DNA of 64,000 nucleotides from positions 30,935-94,934 of the forward strand of contig NZ_QLLR01000025.1 of NCBI RefSeq assembly GCF_003259615.1. The letters run 5' to 3'. Each line of letters starts with the position of its first letter. Within the stretch, counting starts at the first letter, position 1. Shown one piece after another: positions 42,318 through 51,705 of the stretch. The position numbers were made by a program, and so were the translations under genes. The DNA is from Pedobacter cryoconitis (GTDB lineage: Bacteria > Bacteroidota > Bacteroidia > Sphingobacteriales > Sphingobacteriaceae). Under the pieces are notes generated by a model that was not told the origin of the DNA, searched no databases, and saw only the letters and a program-made list of their open reading frames with translations.

Positions 42318-43265
42318 ATGACACTATTTAATACAAATATGCCCCTGATTATATTTTTTATAATCATTATTGAAGTCGCATTATTATTCCAGCAGTGGAT
42401 AGGGTATCTGACAAGAAAGCATGAGCAAAAGCGGCTTTATCATTTATATCTTGTTCTTCTTTTGATACTATACAATATCTTCGAAGGTTTTTTCCCTGAT
42501 CAAAGGATAACTTTTGTGCCTGAGAAATGGCAGAATTTCTTAGGTTATGCCTTTGGCTACATTTTTTGTGCTTACTGTCCTTTTTATTTTTATAAAACGA
42601 TGGGACTAAAGTCTCTGAGGTTTCATGGAAGATATGGTTTCCTTTTTATTATCATCCCGCTGATTGTCTTTTACGGGATTTTATATCCGATCAACAATGA
42701 TATTTCCTTCACCAGGAAGTATGTCTACATTATTCCTGTACTTTATGCTATTACACTGTTTTCTGCTGCTTTAAAGGGAATATATAAAAAGTATAATCTC
42801 CAGCAAAATGAAGCGCAGCTGGTAGAGAGGTTATGTATTTTCTTTGCGGTATTTCCAGTCAGTATAACCCCGATTTTTGGTGCATGGCTGGGAATAGACA
42901 AGTGGATAATTACATTTGGATGCAATATTGGATTCTTAGCCGTTAATATGATCCTCATGAGGCAGTTCGTTAGACAATCAAAATCTGAACAGGACAGACT
43001 GGCGGAAATGAGACGTGAAATTGAAAGTATTAATACTGCGGCTAAAAAGGATATTGCTGCTGTTTTTATCGAAAAATGTAATTTCTATAATCTGACAACC
43101 AGGGAAATAGAGATCGCGAAATTAATAGCTGAAGGTATAAAGTATAAAGATATTGCCGAAAAGCTATTTATATCTGAAAGAACAGTTGCCAAACATGTTC
43201 AGAACATTTTTCTTAAGACTGCAGTAGAGAACAAAACAATGTTGATTAAAGCATTGAAAGAGTAA
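42318..43265 (+). CDS. Membrane-anchored LuxR-type transcriptional regulator
   Basis: 315 residues. Seven hydrophobic segments fill about 1-215 (near 8-28, 42-60, 72-92, 108-125, 132-152, 170-190 and 198-215). A helical linker (216-250) leads to a C-terminal LuxR/GerE helix-turn-helix: 'LTTREIEIAKLIAEGIKYKD' (about 257-276) and 'LFISERTVAKHVQNIFLKT' (about 282-300). This is a one-component design in which the membrane part would sense a ligand or envelope state. It lies convergent with, and 3 bases from, the MEKHLA/ThDP gene pair. Targets are unknown. Confidence 0.85.
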   Translation: MTLFNTNMPLIIFFIIIIEVALLFQQWIGYLTRKHEQKRLYHLYLVLLLILYNIFEGFFPDQRITFVPEKWQNFLGYAFGYIFCAYCPFYFYKTMGLKSLRFHGRYGFLFIIIPLIVFYGILYPINNDISFTRKYVYIIPVLYAITLFSAALKGIYKKYNLQQNEAQLVERLCIFFAVFPVSITPIFGAWLGIDKWIITFGCNIGFLAVNMILMRQFVRQSKSEQDRLAEMRREIESINTAAKKDIAAVFIEKCNFYNLTTREIEIAKLIAEGIKYKDIAEKLFISERTVAKHVQNIFLKTAVENKTMLIKALKE

Positions 43266-43268
43266 AGG

Positions 43269-43748
43269 CTATGTTTTCCTGGGATACCATTCCGGACGTT
43301 CATGCTGAGCTGTCCAAAAAAGTGCAGCTTGGCCCCAAATTTTTCCTTGTCTATTCCGTAGTTGCCATACCACACCATCATATATGGTAAAGCTTTTTCC
43401 ATATTTATCTACTCGTGGCCCTGTATAATTGTAAGCAATTCCATCACGCGTAACTAATTTTAATAAGCGCTCACGTTCTGGCCTGTCCAGATCTGTAGCA
43501 CTTAATCTGGAAGGAAGGGACAGTATTTCAACTGGCTTATATTTAAAACAGGACAGCGCATACTTATTCGCGTAGATAAAATGCGGATCTTCTGATATAT
43601 TGTGTGCCAATATGCTATAAGGAGCTTCTTCGTGCAACCATTTGTATGGTGTTTGAAGAATAGGGGGAGCGTAAAGGTCCTCTCCTGAAAATTCACGAAA
43701 ACTATCATTTATTTGTTCTACTAAACTGAGGTTTTGTTCACAAGACAT
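43269..43748 (-). CDS. MEKHLA-domain protein
   Basis: A 159-residue soluble PAS-like protein. The family pattern is visible: 'FIYANKYALSCFKYKPVEIL' (about 56-75), 'LPSRLSATDLDRPERERLL' (about 78-96) and 'GIAYNYTGPRVDKYGKSFTI' (about 103-122), ending 'IWGQAALF'. MEKHLA domains occur in plant HD-ZIP III proteins and as stand-alone bacterial proteins of unknown ligand. Its ATG overlaps the TAA of the upstream ThDP-enzyme gene by one base, so translation is coupled. That suggests a regulatory or substrate-binding partnership, which is inference. Confidence 0.85.
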   Translation of the reverse strand: MSCEQNLSLVEQINDSFREFSGEDLYAPPILQTPYKWLHEEAPYSILAHNISEDPHFIYANKYALSCFKYKPVEILSLPSRLSATDLDRPERERLLKLVTRDGIAYNYTGPRVDKYGKSFTIYDGVVWQLRNRQGKIWGQAALFWTAQHERPEWYPRKT

Positions 43749-45487
43749 TACAAGTTTTTTAGACGAGGGTTATTACCTAATGATTGATGAGAGTCAACCG
43801 GAACTTCGATCAATAGAGAACGCGGCATTTTATTATTTATTCTGCTTAGTATTCCATCAAGATTACTAAGATCTGAATTTAATCGTTCTGTATCCCAGCC
43901 ACTTGCTTTTGCAATTCCACAATAGTCAATAGCGTTTAACCGGGTGTGATAATGTGTTGCCGGAATATCAGGTAATATCTTTGCTAATCCTTGATCAACA
44001 ATTCCCAGTGTTTCATTGTTAAGCAAAAATATAACTAAACCTAGATTACAAGCTTCTCCTAACGAGCCTGAGAATAAACGGAAACAGCCATCACCTGTGA
44101 ACAAAAACACTGAATTATCAAGATTGGATAACTTTGCGCCGACTGCAACACCAAAAGCTCCCCCCATTGCTGAACCCCGGTAGAGTGAGAAAAACCGGAT
44201 ATTATCATTTGGGCGCTGGATAACGTATTGACGATCTTTATAGGCTAAACATACATCGTCAATCCCAATAGAATCTGCGGGCCACCAGTGGTCAAGACGT
44301 TGATACAGGGTGGCCATATTTACATAGTTTTTTCGGGCAGGGGCGAAAGGATGATCATTTAAATAATCAGGGGCAACTGGCATCGGAACATTTGAAAATA
44401 ATTGTTTTTTAGCAAATTCGATTAACTGTTTGATCACTAGGTCTATTGGAGCACTCAATTGATGATATTTGCCAGTAACCACATGTTGCAAGCTATTTTC
44501 AACCAGTCCATATGCTTCGGGGATATTACCAATATAAAACGTACTGGAAGCTGAAAATTTCTTGAAATTAACAGTATACTCATCCGGACAGGCCCCCAGA
44601 ATCAACAGGACATCATTTATTCCCAGAGAATTATATAAGGATATAGTTTTATCATTACCACCAAAAGAAAAATAACCATAACCATATGGATTTTTGCGGC
44701 TGATCGCATTTGCTCCGTTGATACTCCATATAACGGCAGATTGTAATTGGGTACAAAGTTCATTCGTTAATTGTTTTGCAGCAGGGTAACGTGCCATTTC
44801 CTCCCCGACAAAAATTACCAGACGTTTGCCATTAATCTCCTTCCTGAAGTTGTCTATGAAAATATTAATATGGAAAACTTCACTGATTTGTGACTGAGGT
44901 GGGGCCGCAACTGGTGGCATTTTATATTCAAGAGCATTTAATCCTTCGTTATCTAGTACAAGCATAATTGGTTTTGAACGGTCCAACTGAATTTTTGCCA
45001 GGGAAAGTTTTTCTTCAAGCGTAGTTTTGCTATTGAGTATGAAAACAGAATCCGGTAATTCAGCCTGTAATTGAATTAATATATTGCTGCCATATTCAGA
45101 GGTGTCTTGTAAAGGAGAATAGCCTGAAGTACTTTTACCTGAAACAGGTACAATATATACAGCCGGTATATCATGTAATTTAGCATCACTTAATCCACAA
45201 CAAATCAATTTGGTTGCAGCACCCGTTGTAGCAACTGCCGCCGCTATTCTTCCGTTCCCCAGGTAATAGCCTAATGGGATAAATCCAGCACTATATTCCG
45301 CAATTGTTAAGAACGCGGGCTGGTCTGAAGAAATTTCACTAATTGGGTTTATGTATTTAAGGAAATGAATAACGCCACCGCCAGTTACCCCAGTGTATAG
45401 CGTTATTTTCCATTGAGTAAGTGTATCTATTATAAATTGATAGCTATCTAATTTTTTTTGTGGGTGGAGGATGGAATTATACGTCAT
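43748..45487 (-). CDS. Thiamine-diphosphate-dependent decarboxylase/synthase family enzyme
   Basis: 579 residues with the three-domain pyruvate-decarboxylase/acetolactate-synthase layout. The Pyr domain has the catalytic Glu in 'TIAEYSAGF' (Glu64). The central domain (about 190-340) is weakly conserved. The PP domain has the ThDP-Mg motif 'GDGCFRLFSGSL...LLNNETLG' (about 480-510), with the normal GDG to NN spacing. It is cytoplasmic with no signal. Members decarboxylate 2-oxo acids or form acyloins, and the sequence alone does not fix the substrate. It is divergent from ynfA by a 229-base AT-rich gap and coupled to the MEKHLA gene. Codon usage looks like its neighbours. Confidence 0.82.
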   Translation of the reverse strand: MTYNSILHPQKKLDSYQFIIDTLTQWKITLYTGVTGGGVIHFLKYINPISEISSDQPAFLTIAEYSAGFIPLGYYLGNGRIAAAVATTGAATKLICCGLSDAKLHDIPAVYIVPVSGKSTSGYSPLQDTSEYGSNILIQLQAELPDSVFILNSKTTLEEKLSLAKIQLDRSKPIMLVLDNEGLNALEYKMPPVAAPPQSQISEVFHINIFIDNFRKEINGKRLVIFVGEEMARYPAAKQLTNELCTQLQSAVIWSINGANAISRKNPYGYGYFSFGGNDKTISLYNSLGINDVLLILGACPDEYTVNFKKFSASSTFYIGNIPEAYGLVENSLQHVVTGKYHQLSAPIDLVIKQLIEFAKKQLFSNVPMPVAPDYLNDHPFAPARKNYVNMATLYQRLDHWWPADSIGIDDVCLAYKDRQYVIQRPNDNIRFFSLYRGSAMGGAFGVAVGAKLSNLDNSVFLFTGDGCFRLFSGSLGEACNLGLVIFLLNNETLGIVDQGLAKILPDIPATHYHTRLNAIDYCGIAKASGWDTERLNSDLSNLDGILSRINNKMPRSLLIEVPVDSHQSLGNNPRLKNL

Positions 45488-45716
45488 AATATTTTTTATT
45501 AGAATAATTTACATTACTAATGATTAATATATCGTGTAATGTTTTTTTATTTTAGTAAAAATATATATTATAATGCGAGTATTTGATGCTTGTTTTGTTC
45601 AAAATCTTGTGTGAACAAGAAAAAAATGTTCATTAATCTTTATGGCAGCAGTTAATCACACTCTTCAATGTTTTTGCCTAATTTTGGATTACAAGTAAAT
45701 GGAGGGACGGATATTG

Positions 45717-46052
45717 TTAATTGACGGTTCTTGGCATATAAATAATAATACATGCACCAATGAGTGCGATTGAGGCTCCGATAATATCCCACTTATCAGG
45801 TTTGAATCCATCTACTTTCCATGCCCAAAGTAATGCAAGTACGATAAAAACGCCACCATAAGTAGCATAGACCCTGCCGAAATTAGCTGTTTGCCAGGTT
45901 GCTACTACGCCATAAGCAGCTAATATTAAAGCACCGACCAGACCATACCAAAGAGGTTTTTCTTCTTTCAGCCATTGCCAGATTAAGTAACCGCCACCGA
46001 TTTCGAAAAGCCCTGCAAGTATAAAAATTGATAACGATTTAAGAATGTCCAT
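45717..46052 (-). CDS. ynfA: YnfA/UPF0060-family small membrane protein
   Basis: 111 residues with four membrane helices (about 5-25, 34-52, 62-80 and 90-108). It shows the family signature 'AGLFEIGGGYLIWQWLKE' (about 13-30) and 'GRVYATYGGVFIVLALLWAW' (about 59-78). YnfA proteins are SMR-like and some contribute to drug or dye tolerance; the physiological substrate is unsettled. The gene overlaps by 14 bases the end of a broken methyltransferase frame on the same strand. No toxin-antitoxin or resistance neighbour is evident. Confidence 0.92.
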   Translation of the reverse strand: MDILKSLSIFILAGLFEIGGGYLIWQWLKEEKPLWYGLVGALILAAYGVVATWQTANFGRVYATYGGVFIVLALLWAWKVDGFKPDKWDIIGASIALIGACIIIYMPRTVN

Positions 46053-46356
46053 AGGATAGTATCAGCTGTTCAATAAATCCAAAAGTAAATAAAATCGTTA
46101 CTCCTGTGAAATTCGTGTGGATAAAGATTAATGCCTCTATATTTATTCCACGCCAGCCATTCTGATAAAAATGAACAGTGTTTGAAAAACGATAAGGATG
46201 GTGAGCGCCTACATCAATATAAAATCCTTTGTAATGCTTACGATTTTCAAAACATGACCTGTAGATCATATCTTCCCCTTCTTGCGAATAGGATCTGTGA
46301 AAGAAAAATTTATCAATAGGGAAGGTCTTTTTTAATGTTTTGATTAAGGCTTTCAT
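46039..46356 (-). pseudogene. Truncated FkbM-type methyltransferase fragment
   Basis: About 105 residues from the ATG at 46356. The start is a good FkbM methyltransferase N-terminus: 'SYSQEGEDMIYRSCFEN' and 'GFYIDVGAHHPYRFSNT', the SAM-binding motif I region, then 'FYQNGWRGINIEA'. After that the frame continues with unrelated residues and stops, so the remaining 130 or more residues of the normal domain are missing. The break lies where ynfA begins, and the two frames overlap by 14 bases. A deletion joined them. It is probably inactive because the SAM-site half after motif I is lost. Confidence 0.7.
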
Positions 46357-46434
46357 ATTTATTACAGGGCCATTCATTTAAATGGTTATATAGTAAATAC
46401 GCAGGCCGGGGAGGAAACGTTGGGCAAAGGAAGG

Positions 46435-47586
46435 CTATTTATTTCCCCAAATACGATTGATGAATCTCCGGCTCGGACGTTCTACCCATTGATAAGTAAT
46501 ATAAGAGATCATAATAAGGAGAATCAGATAGGTTATACAATATAAAACTCCACTTAAAAAGTCAATATTCTGTTTACCTCTACCTATTCCTGTAATCCCT
46601 GGCAAATAAATACCATGTGAAAACGGTTCTTGCAGAAAGATCTGCATGAGATAAACAGAATAAGAAATGTCTCCCAGGAATTGCAGGATTTTCTGGTTAC
46701 AAAGTTTAGCTATCCTGCCATTATTAGCCGTAAAGCTGAGTACAAGCATAGCAAACAGAAAAACTGTTAATCCATCATTTAGAGAGAAGTGCATGGAAAC
46801 AGTGATCGCCAAAATTATCAGCAGAGATACTATATCGTGGGAAAAAACTTTTCTGAAGGCGCGTAACTCGTAAAGCAAGTAGACCAGGATACCTGCTGTA
46901 AATCCAGCTATTCCCCGGATATATCCATAATCAAACGTGGTATTTAAGTTATGAGGGACTGGTATAGCAGGATTTATAGGGTTTTTGCGGGGAAGTAAAT
47001 ACATGATGGAATAGTATGCAAATACAATCAGCAAGATTAAAAGTATAACAGAAATAGTCTTTTTCTTATGAATACATAACGCAATGATTGGAAAAAGGAG
47101 GTAAGCAGCCCATTCAGCACTGATGCTCCAGGAAGGGATATTCCAATTATAGATCTTCGTAAAGCCAAAAGAATGGAGTAAGAAAATATTCGGTAGAATA
47201 TCAGCTGGCTGTTCAAAGAGAATAGGAGGGTTGCCCCAATCAGTAATCCAGCGTACAAGGACAACAAGCAGCAGCAGCGAAAACAAATGCAACGGATAGA
47301 TTCTTGCAAACCGGGCAACAAGAAAGTTTTTTAAGGTTTTTGCCTGTATGTTATTTTTAAAATGGCTGCTGTACACATGTATCATGATAAAGCCACTCAT
47401 TATAAAAAAGAGATCTACCATCAAATAGCATTTCTCGAAAAACATCGTTTGTGCAGCAGGAACGAACCTGGCAACAGCCATTTCAAAATGAAATACTGCG
47501 ACCAGCAATGCAGCTATCCCGCGTAAGGCTGTTAATGAAGAAAGATACTCAACTTTATGATCTGTAATTGTAGCGGTTTGACTCAT
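46435..47586 (-). CDS. Acyltransferase 3 family membrane protein
   Basis: 383 residues with about ten membrane helices, of the acyltransferase-3 (OafA/NodX) family, which transfers acetyl or similar groups to surface polysaccharides or glycolipids. It opens with 'LSSLTALRGIAALLVAVFHF' (residues about 15-34), containing the conserved R-G and catalytic-type H-F, and has 'YLMVDLFFIMSGFIM' (about 54-68) and 'WSISAEWAAYLLFP' (about 154-167). The frame is intact. It lies 58 bases downstream of nothing on its strand and next to the FkbM fragment, possibly the remains of a small polysaccharide-modification locus. The substrate is unknown. Confidence 0.88.
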   Translation of the reverse strand: MSQTATITDHKVEYLSSLTALRGIAALLVAVFHFEMAVARFVPAAQTMFFEKCYLMVDLFFIMSGFIMIHVYSSHFKNNIQAKTLKNFLVARFARIYPLHLFSLLLLVVLVRWITDWGNPPILFEQPADILPNIFLLHSFGFTKIYNWNIPSWSISAEWAAYLLFPIIALCIHKKKTISVILLILLIVFAYYSIMYLLPRKNPINPAIPVPHNLNTTFDYGYIRGIAGFTAGILVYLLYELRAFRKVFSHDIVSLLIILAITVSMHFSLNDGLTVFLFAMLVLSFTANNGRIAKLCNQKILQFLGDISYSVYLMQIFLQEPFSHGIYLPGITGIGRGKQNIDFLSGVLYCITYLILLIMISYITYQWVERPSRRFINRIWGNK

Positions 47587-47733
47587 ACTGGGTTTATAGC
47601 TGGTTATATTTTTTCTTCTTCATTATTCAGGAGATTTTAAAAGTTACGGTATTTTTCTTACAGAATAAAAGGAGTGCCGCCAGGTGATCTTATTAAGCAT
47701 AATTGTTACACTAAAAGAAGCGAATAGGCTGGT

Positions 47734-50385
47734 TTATAGTATTTCTACATAACCGTCCGTTCCATTTACCCGGATTCTTTGTCCGTCATTGATCAGACTG
47801 GTTGCATTTTCTACTCCGACAACAGCTGGTAAGCCATATTCACGGGCGATAACTGCGCCATGAGTCATCAGTCCGCCAACTTCAGTGACCAGGCCTTTTA
47901 TGGATACAAACAATGTGGTCCAGCCAGGATCTGTAAACGAGGTGACCAGTATGTCTCCATCTTCCAGCTCAGCATCTTCCATAGCTAAGATGACACGTGC
48001 GCGTCCTTCTATAACCCCGAAGGAAACAGCCAGGCCAGGAATAGCACCGTCCGGGAGATTTTCTTGCTTGTACTGACCAGAAATGATTTCACCGTCAGAG
48101 GTAATTACACGTGGCGGAGAAAGTTTTTTATAGAACTTATATTCGTCTTTTGCTTTGCTGATGAGCTGGTAATCGAGTTGATTGGTGCGTACCACTTTGT
48201 GGAGTTCTTCAAAAGTGAGATAATATATGTCCTCTTCCTGTTGAATAATACCTGCTTGTACCAATTGTCCGGCCTCTTTCAATAAAGCCTGCTTATAAAC
48301 AAAGTAGCGGTTAACTATTCCGTATTTTGGATACTCCCGATAACCGGCGAAATTCCGCAGCAGACTGATCATTTGTTTGGTTTCCAGGGCCTTTTGCTCA
48401 CCACCAGGTAATTGCTTTAATCGATTTAATAATTCGTCCTCTTTTTTCAAAGCTTCATGCCGCCCCTGTTCAAACTTCTGATGATGAGCATCAGGCTTAA
48501 AGTTTTTGATATTACTGAGGATCATGGGGATAAGTATGGCCGGTTTTTCACTCCAGCGCGTTTTGGTCATATCGATCTCTCCTGCACATCGCATTCCATA
48601 TTTATCGAGATAAGCATAAATAGCGTCCTGAGTTTGTTTTCCACCATCAAACTGAATCAGGCCATCCAGAAAGTTGTCCTCTTTTACCCCTTGTAAATAA
48701 TGAATTACTTCCGGATAATGACGGATCACATCTGCAACATCCAATAGCTCCAGACCCATTTCAGAAGTAATATTGTTGGGTGCCGATTGAGAAAGGATGT
48801 CTGCGGCATTTTTTTCACCTAACCACTTTTTTATGTTTTCATTGATCCATGAGCGGGCAGCTATAGAAGCCATAACTGCATTCATATTTTGCGGGTCAAA
48901 CAGGCTCTTTTTGGATTGCTGACCGTCTTCGAGGATAAAATCAAATAAGTCTTGCCCTGATTTTGTCTGGATGTTATGTTTTAATGCGATTAATGACATT
49001 TCACTACACCTAATCAGCTCAGAAACGATTGCAGGATCATTTTCTGTCGCAGAAAGAATATCCTCAGACGATTTACCTGTACTGCTTGGAACAGGGTTTA
49101 ATTCTTCCTGGTCACCCGGCACCGGTTTTATAAAATCTCCGCGTGCGATGATGGTTAGCAGCGCATCTTTGATGAGCGGATCATGTTCTCCCATTACCTC
49201 TATAATCGTTTTTCTGCTGGCCGCTGAAGCCAGGCTGCCGGTGATGTCGACAAATAACCTTCCGCCAGCTTTATACATAGGCCTTGCAGCTGTTAACTGC
49301 CATAAAGATATGCCCAGCGGTTTCATAGGATCGGTCATCATTTGTTGATGGCCAACAGATACATAAACATGATTTTCCTGATCGTTTGCTTCAGGGACCG
49401 GGTATAAAGTAGTGATTGGGCGACTTTGGACAATATAAAATGTACCTTCAGCTAAACACCATTCAATGTCCTGAGGGTGGCCGAAATGTTCTTCTATTTT
49501 TCTGCCAACATGTTCAAGTTGTAAAATTTGCTCATCTGTAAGTGCTTGCTGATGCTGTAACTCAGGTTCAATCTCCTGTATTTTTGTACCACCATCTTTT
49601 AAAGCATAAATAGCTGCTTTCTTGGCGGATATTTTCTTATCGATAATCCTGCCATCACACACTTTATAAAGATCAGCATTGACCAGGCCAGAAACCATAG
49701 CTTCTCCAAGTCCGAAGCTGGCATCAATGGATAACACTTTTCTGTTAGCGGTAAGGGGATCGGCAGTAAACAAAATCCCTGCTGCCTGCGGGAATACCAT
49801 TTTTTGAATAACTACAGCAAGGTGAACTTTACGGTGGTCAAAGCCGTTTTGAAGGCGATAAATTACTGCTCTTTCTGTAAATAGGGAAGCCCAGCATTTA
49901 CTGATATTTCTTAGGACTGCTGCTGCTCCGATAATATTTAAATAGGTATCCTGCTGTCCGGCAAAGGATGCTGTTGGCAGGTCTTCTGCCGTAGCGCTGG
50001 ATCGTATGGCAAAAGCCACTTCGTTCCCGAATCTTGTAAGGAAGGCTGTAATTTCTTCAGTTATCTTCCTGGAAATAGGTGCACTTTCGATAACTGTACG
50101 GATTTTTGCAGTGATTTCGCTGAGATTTTTCCTGTCTTCTGCCTTAAAATCCGTTAATTTATCCAGTAAGCTATTCAGTTCCTGGTTATTTTCTATTATT
50201 GATTTATATGCCTGGGTAGTCACACAAAATCCATCTGGAACCTGTATGTTCCTGATCCTGGATAATTCGCCCAGATTAGCACCCTTGCCACCTGCATCCA
50301 TAAATTTTGAACTGTCGATCTGCTGAAAAAAAAGCACATGGCTATTCTTGTTTTTGGCTCCGCTGAGTTTGTTTTTTGCTGTCAT
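47734..50385 (-). CDS. Rifampicin-phosphotransferase/PEP-synthase-like phosphotransferase
   Basis: 883 residues. An ATP-grasp PPDK/PEP-synthase N-domain (about 20-345) has 'GGKGANLGELSRI' and 'AIRSSATAEDLPTASFAGQQ'. A large middle domain (about 360-770) is followed by a C-terminal phosphohistidine domain with 'GGLMTHGAVIAREYGLPAVV' (His842). The T-H-G-A-V form, the domain order and the length near 870 fit rifampicin phosphotransferase (ATP to AMP plus Pi with phosphorylation of rifamycin) better than gluconeogenic PEP synthase, which has a C-H-A-A-I form. The substrate is not proven; many environmental homologues have unknown substrates. It is monocistronic with a 147-base upstream gap on each side. 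Confidence 0.75.
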   Translation of the reverse strand: MTAKNKLSGAKNKNSHVLFFQQIDSSKFMDAGGKGANLGELSRIRNIQVPDGFCVTTQAYKSIIENNQELNSLLDKLTDFKAEDRKNLSEITAKIRTVIESAPISRKITEEITAFLTRFGNEVAFAIRSSATAEDLPTASFAGQQDTYLNIIGAAAVLRNISKCWASLFTERAVIYRLQNGFDHRKVHLAVVIQKMVFPQAAGILFTADPLTANRKVLSIDASFGLGEAMVSGLVNADLYKVCDGRIIDKKISAKKAAIYALKDGGTKIQEIEPELQHQQALTDEQILQLEHVGRKIEEHFGHPQDIEWCLAEGTFYIVQSRPITTLYPVPEANDQENHVYVSVGHQQMMTDPMKPLGISLWQLTAARPMYKAGGRLFVDITGSLASAASRKTIIEVMGEHDPLIKDALLTIIARGDFIKPVPGDQEELNPVPSSTGKSSEDILSATENDPAIVSELIRCSEMSLIALKHNIQTKSGQDLFDFILEDGQQSKKSLFDPQNMNAVMASIAARSWINENIKKWLGEKNAADILSQSAPNNITSEMGLELLDVADVIRHYPEVIHYLQGVKEDNFLDGLIQFDGGKQTQDAIYAYLDKYGMRCAGEIDMTKTRWSEKPAILIPMILSNIKNFKPDAHHQKFEQGRHEALKKEDELLNRLKQLPGGEQKALETKQMISLLRNFAGYREYPKYGIVNRYFVYKQALLKEAGQLVQAGIIQQEEDIYYLTFEELHKVVRTNQLDYQLISKAKDEYKFYKKLSPPRVITSDGEIISGQYKQENLPDGAIPGLAVSFGVIEGRARVILAMEDAELEDGDILVTSFTDPGWTTLFVSIKGLVTEVGGLMTHGAVIAREYGLPAVVGVENATSLINDGQRIRVNGTDGYVEIL

Positions 50386-50467
50386 GGGGGTGGCTTTTGA
50401 GAGGTGTTGAAAATCAAAAATATAAGGTTTAAGGTGTTAAAACAACGTTTTTAAACTATATTTTTCC

Positions 50468-50740
50468 ATGCGCAATAAGCAGGGGGCCAGGGGCGTTATA
50501 CATACAAAAAGCGGAGAATATCTAAAGTTTCCGCATTGTCCTAATGGCTGGTTCAGGCCGTATTTTATAAAAAAGATAGAAGATCCTGCTGCTGCTGCTG
50601 TAGCTGGTATTTTGGCTATTAAAGAAAGCGTCATTTCTCAGGAAAATCTAAGGATAGCACCCAGAGTTATATCGTTTTTGAATGAAATCAAACCCTATAA
50701 AGAAAAGTTAAAGATACCGCCTCAGTTCAGGCTATTGTGA
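50468..50740 (+). CDS. Small hypothetical protein
   Basis: 90 residues, basic, with no signal peptide and an Ala-rich helix ('DPAAAAVAGILAIKESVIS') in the centre. No family recognised. It begins 82 bases from the divergent phosphotransferase gene and is followed by a gap of 187 bases before the dehydrogenase. Codon use is ordinary and the frame is open throughout, but the short length leaves real doubt that it is expressed. Confidence 0.4.
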   Translation: MRNKQGARGVIHTKSGEYLKFPHCPNGWFRPYFIKKIEDPAAAAVAGILAIKESVISQENLRIAPRVISFLNEIKPYKEKLKIPPQFRLL

Positions 50741-50927
50741 AGTCAATTGCTGAAATCAAGATTCTTATCAAATAATATCAGAGGTTCAATTATTTGCTCT
50801 CGGAAGTTCGTTTTGTTTAATATCAGGTTTGGGTTTTGGCTACAACATTCAGGGATTAGCCTACAACCGCCATTTAGGAAAGCAGGATATTTGAAGGTAT
50901 AAGAATCAGCAGCAAAATTAATTTACG

Positions 50928-51653
50928 ATGAAAACAGTTTTGATTACCGGGGCCAATAAAGGTATTGGCTTTGAAACAGCGAGACAACTTTTGAAGCAGG
51001 GATATTTTGTTTATCTGGGCAGCAGAAGTAAAAACAACGGCCTGAAAGCAGAAGAGCAATTGAAAGCTGAAGGCCTGTATAATGTAGAAGCTATTCAGCT
51101 TGAAGTTACAGACATAAATTCTGTTATTAAGGCGAAAGCAACGTTAGCAGGAAAGATAACAGCCTTGGATGTATTGATTAATAATGCTGGCATCCCGGGC
51201 CCTCAGCCCCAGAATGTTTCTCTGGTTGATCTGGTTCATCTCAGGCAGTTATTTGAGACTAATTACTTTGGCGTTATCCAGACAACGCAGCAGTTTCTTC
51301 CATTGCTTAAAAAGTCTGACGCACCATCCATTGTGAATGTTTCCAGTGAGGTAGGATCTTTGACTATGCAGACTACACCTGGAAGAAGGGCTAACTGGGA
51401 CAATTACCAAACTTATGGCTCTTCTAAAACAGCACTTAATGCTTTCACTGTAATGTTGGCCAATGAACTTAGTGGTACTAAATTCCGTGTAAATAGTGTT
51501 ACGCCAGGTTATACTGCTACTGATTTGAATGACTTTAATCCGCAGGGGAAAACAGTAGCACAGGGCGCTAAAGTAATTGTAGACGTGGCTACTCAGCAGC
51601 TGCCGGGCACATCAGGCAAGTTCTTCGGGGAACAGGGCGAGATTTCATGGTAG
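50928..51653 (+). CDS. Short-chain dehydrogenase/reductase (carbonyl-reductase-like)
   Basis: 241 residues with a classical SDR Rossmann fold. The cofactor motif 'LITGANKGIGFETARQLL' is at 4-21, N-N-A-G at about 87-90, catalytic Ser in 'NVSSEVGSL' (about 138-146), Y-G-S-S-K at about 165-169, and 'VNSVTPGYTATDLNDF' near 187-202. The arginine pattern after strand 2 ('GSRSK') favours NADPH. It resembles plant and bacterial carbonyl reductases; the substrate is unknown. An AraC-type regulator follows after 52 bases on the same strand and may control it, as is common for such pairs. Confidence 0.9.
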   Translation: MKTVLITGANKGIGFETARQLLKQGYFVYLGSRSKNNGLKAEEQLKAEGLYNVEAIQLEVTDINSVIKAKATLAGKITALDVLINNAGIPGPQPQNVSLVDLVHLRQLFETNYFGVIQTTQQFLPLLKKSDAPSIVNVSSEVGSLTMQTTPGRRANWDNYQTYGSSKTALNAFTVMLANELSGTKFRVNSVTPGYTATDLNDFNPQGKTVAQGAKVIVDVATQQLPGTSGKFFGEQGEISW

Positions 51654-51705
51654 CCCTTTCCTTTCAGATTTTTTTTCTTAGTTTGTAATATAGAATATTT
51701 TGAAC

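Noticed and set aside
47734..50385. Gluconeogenic PEP synthase (ppsA)
   Set aside because: Phosphohistidine motif is T-H-G-A-V rather than C-H-A-A-I and the protein is about 90 residues longer; rifampicin-phosphotransferase-like was preferred.
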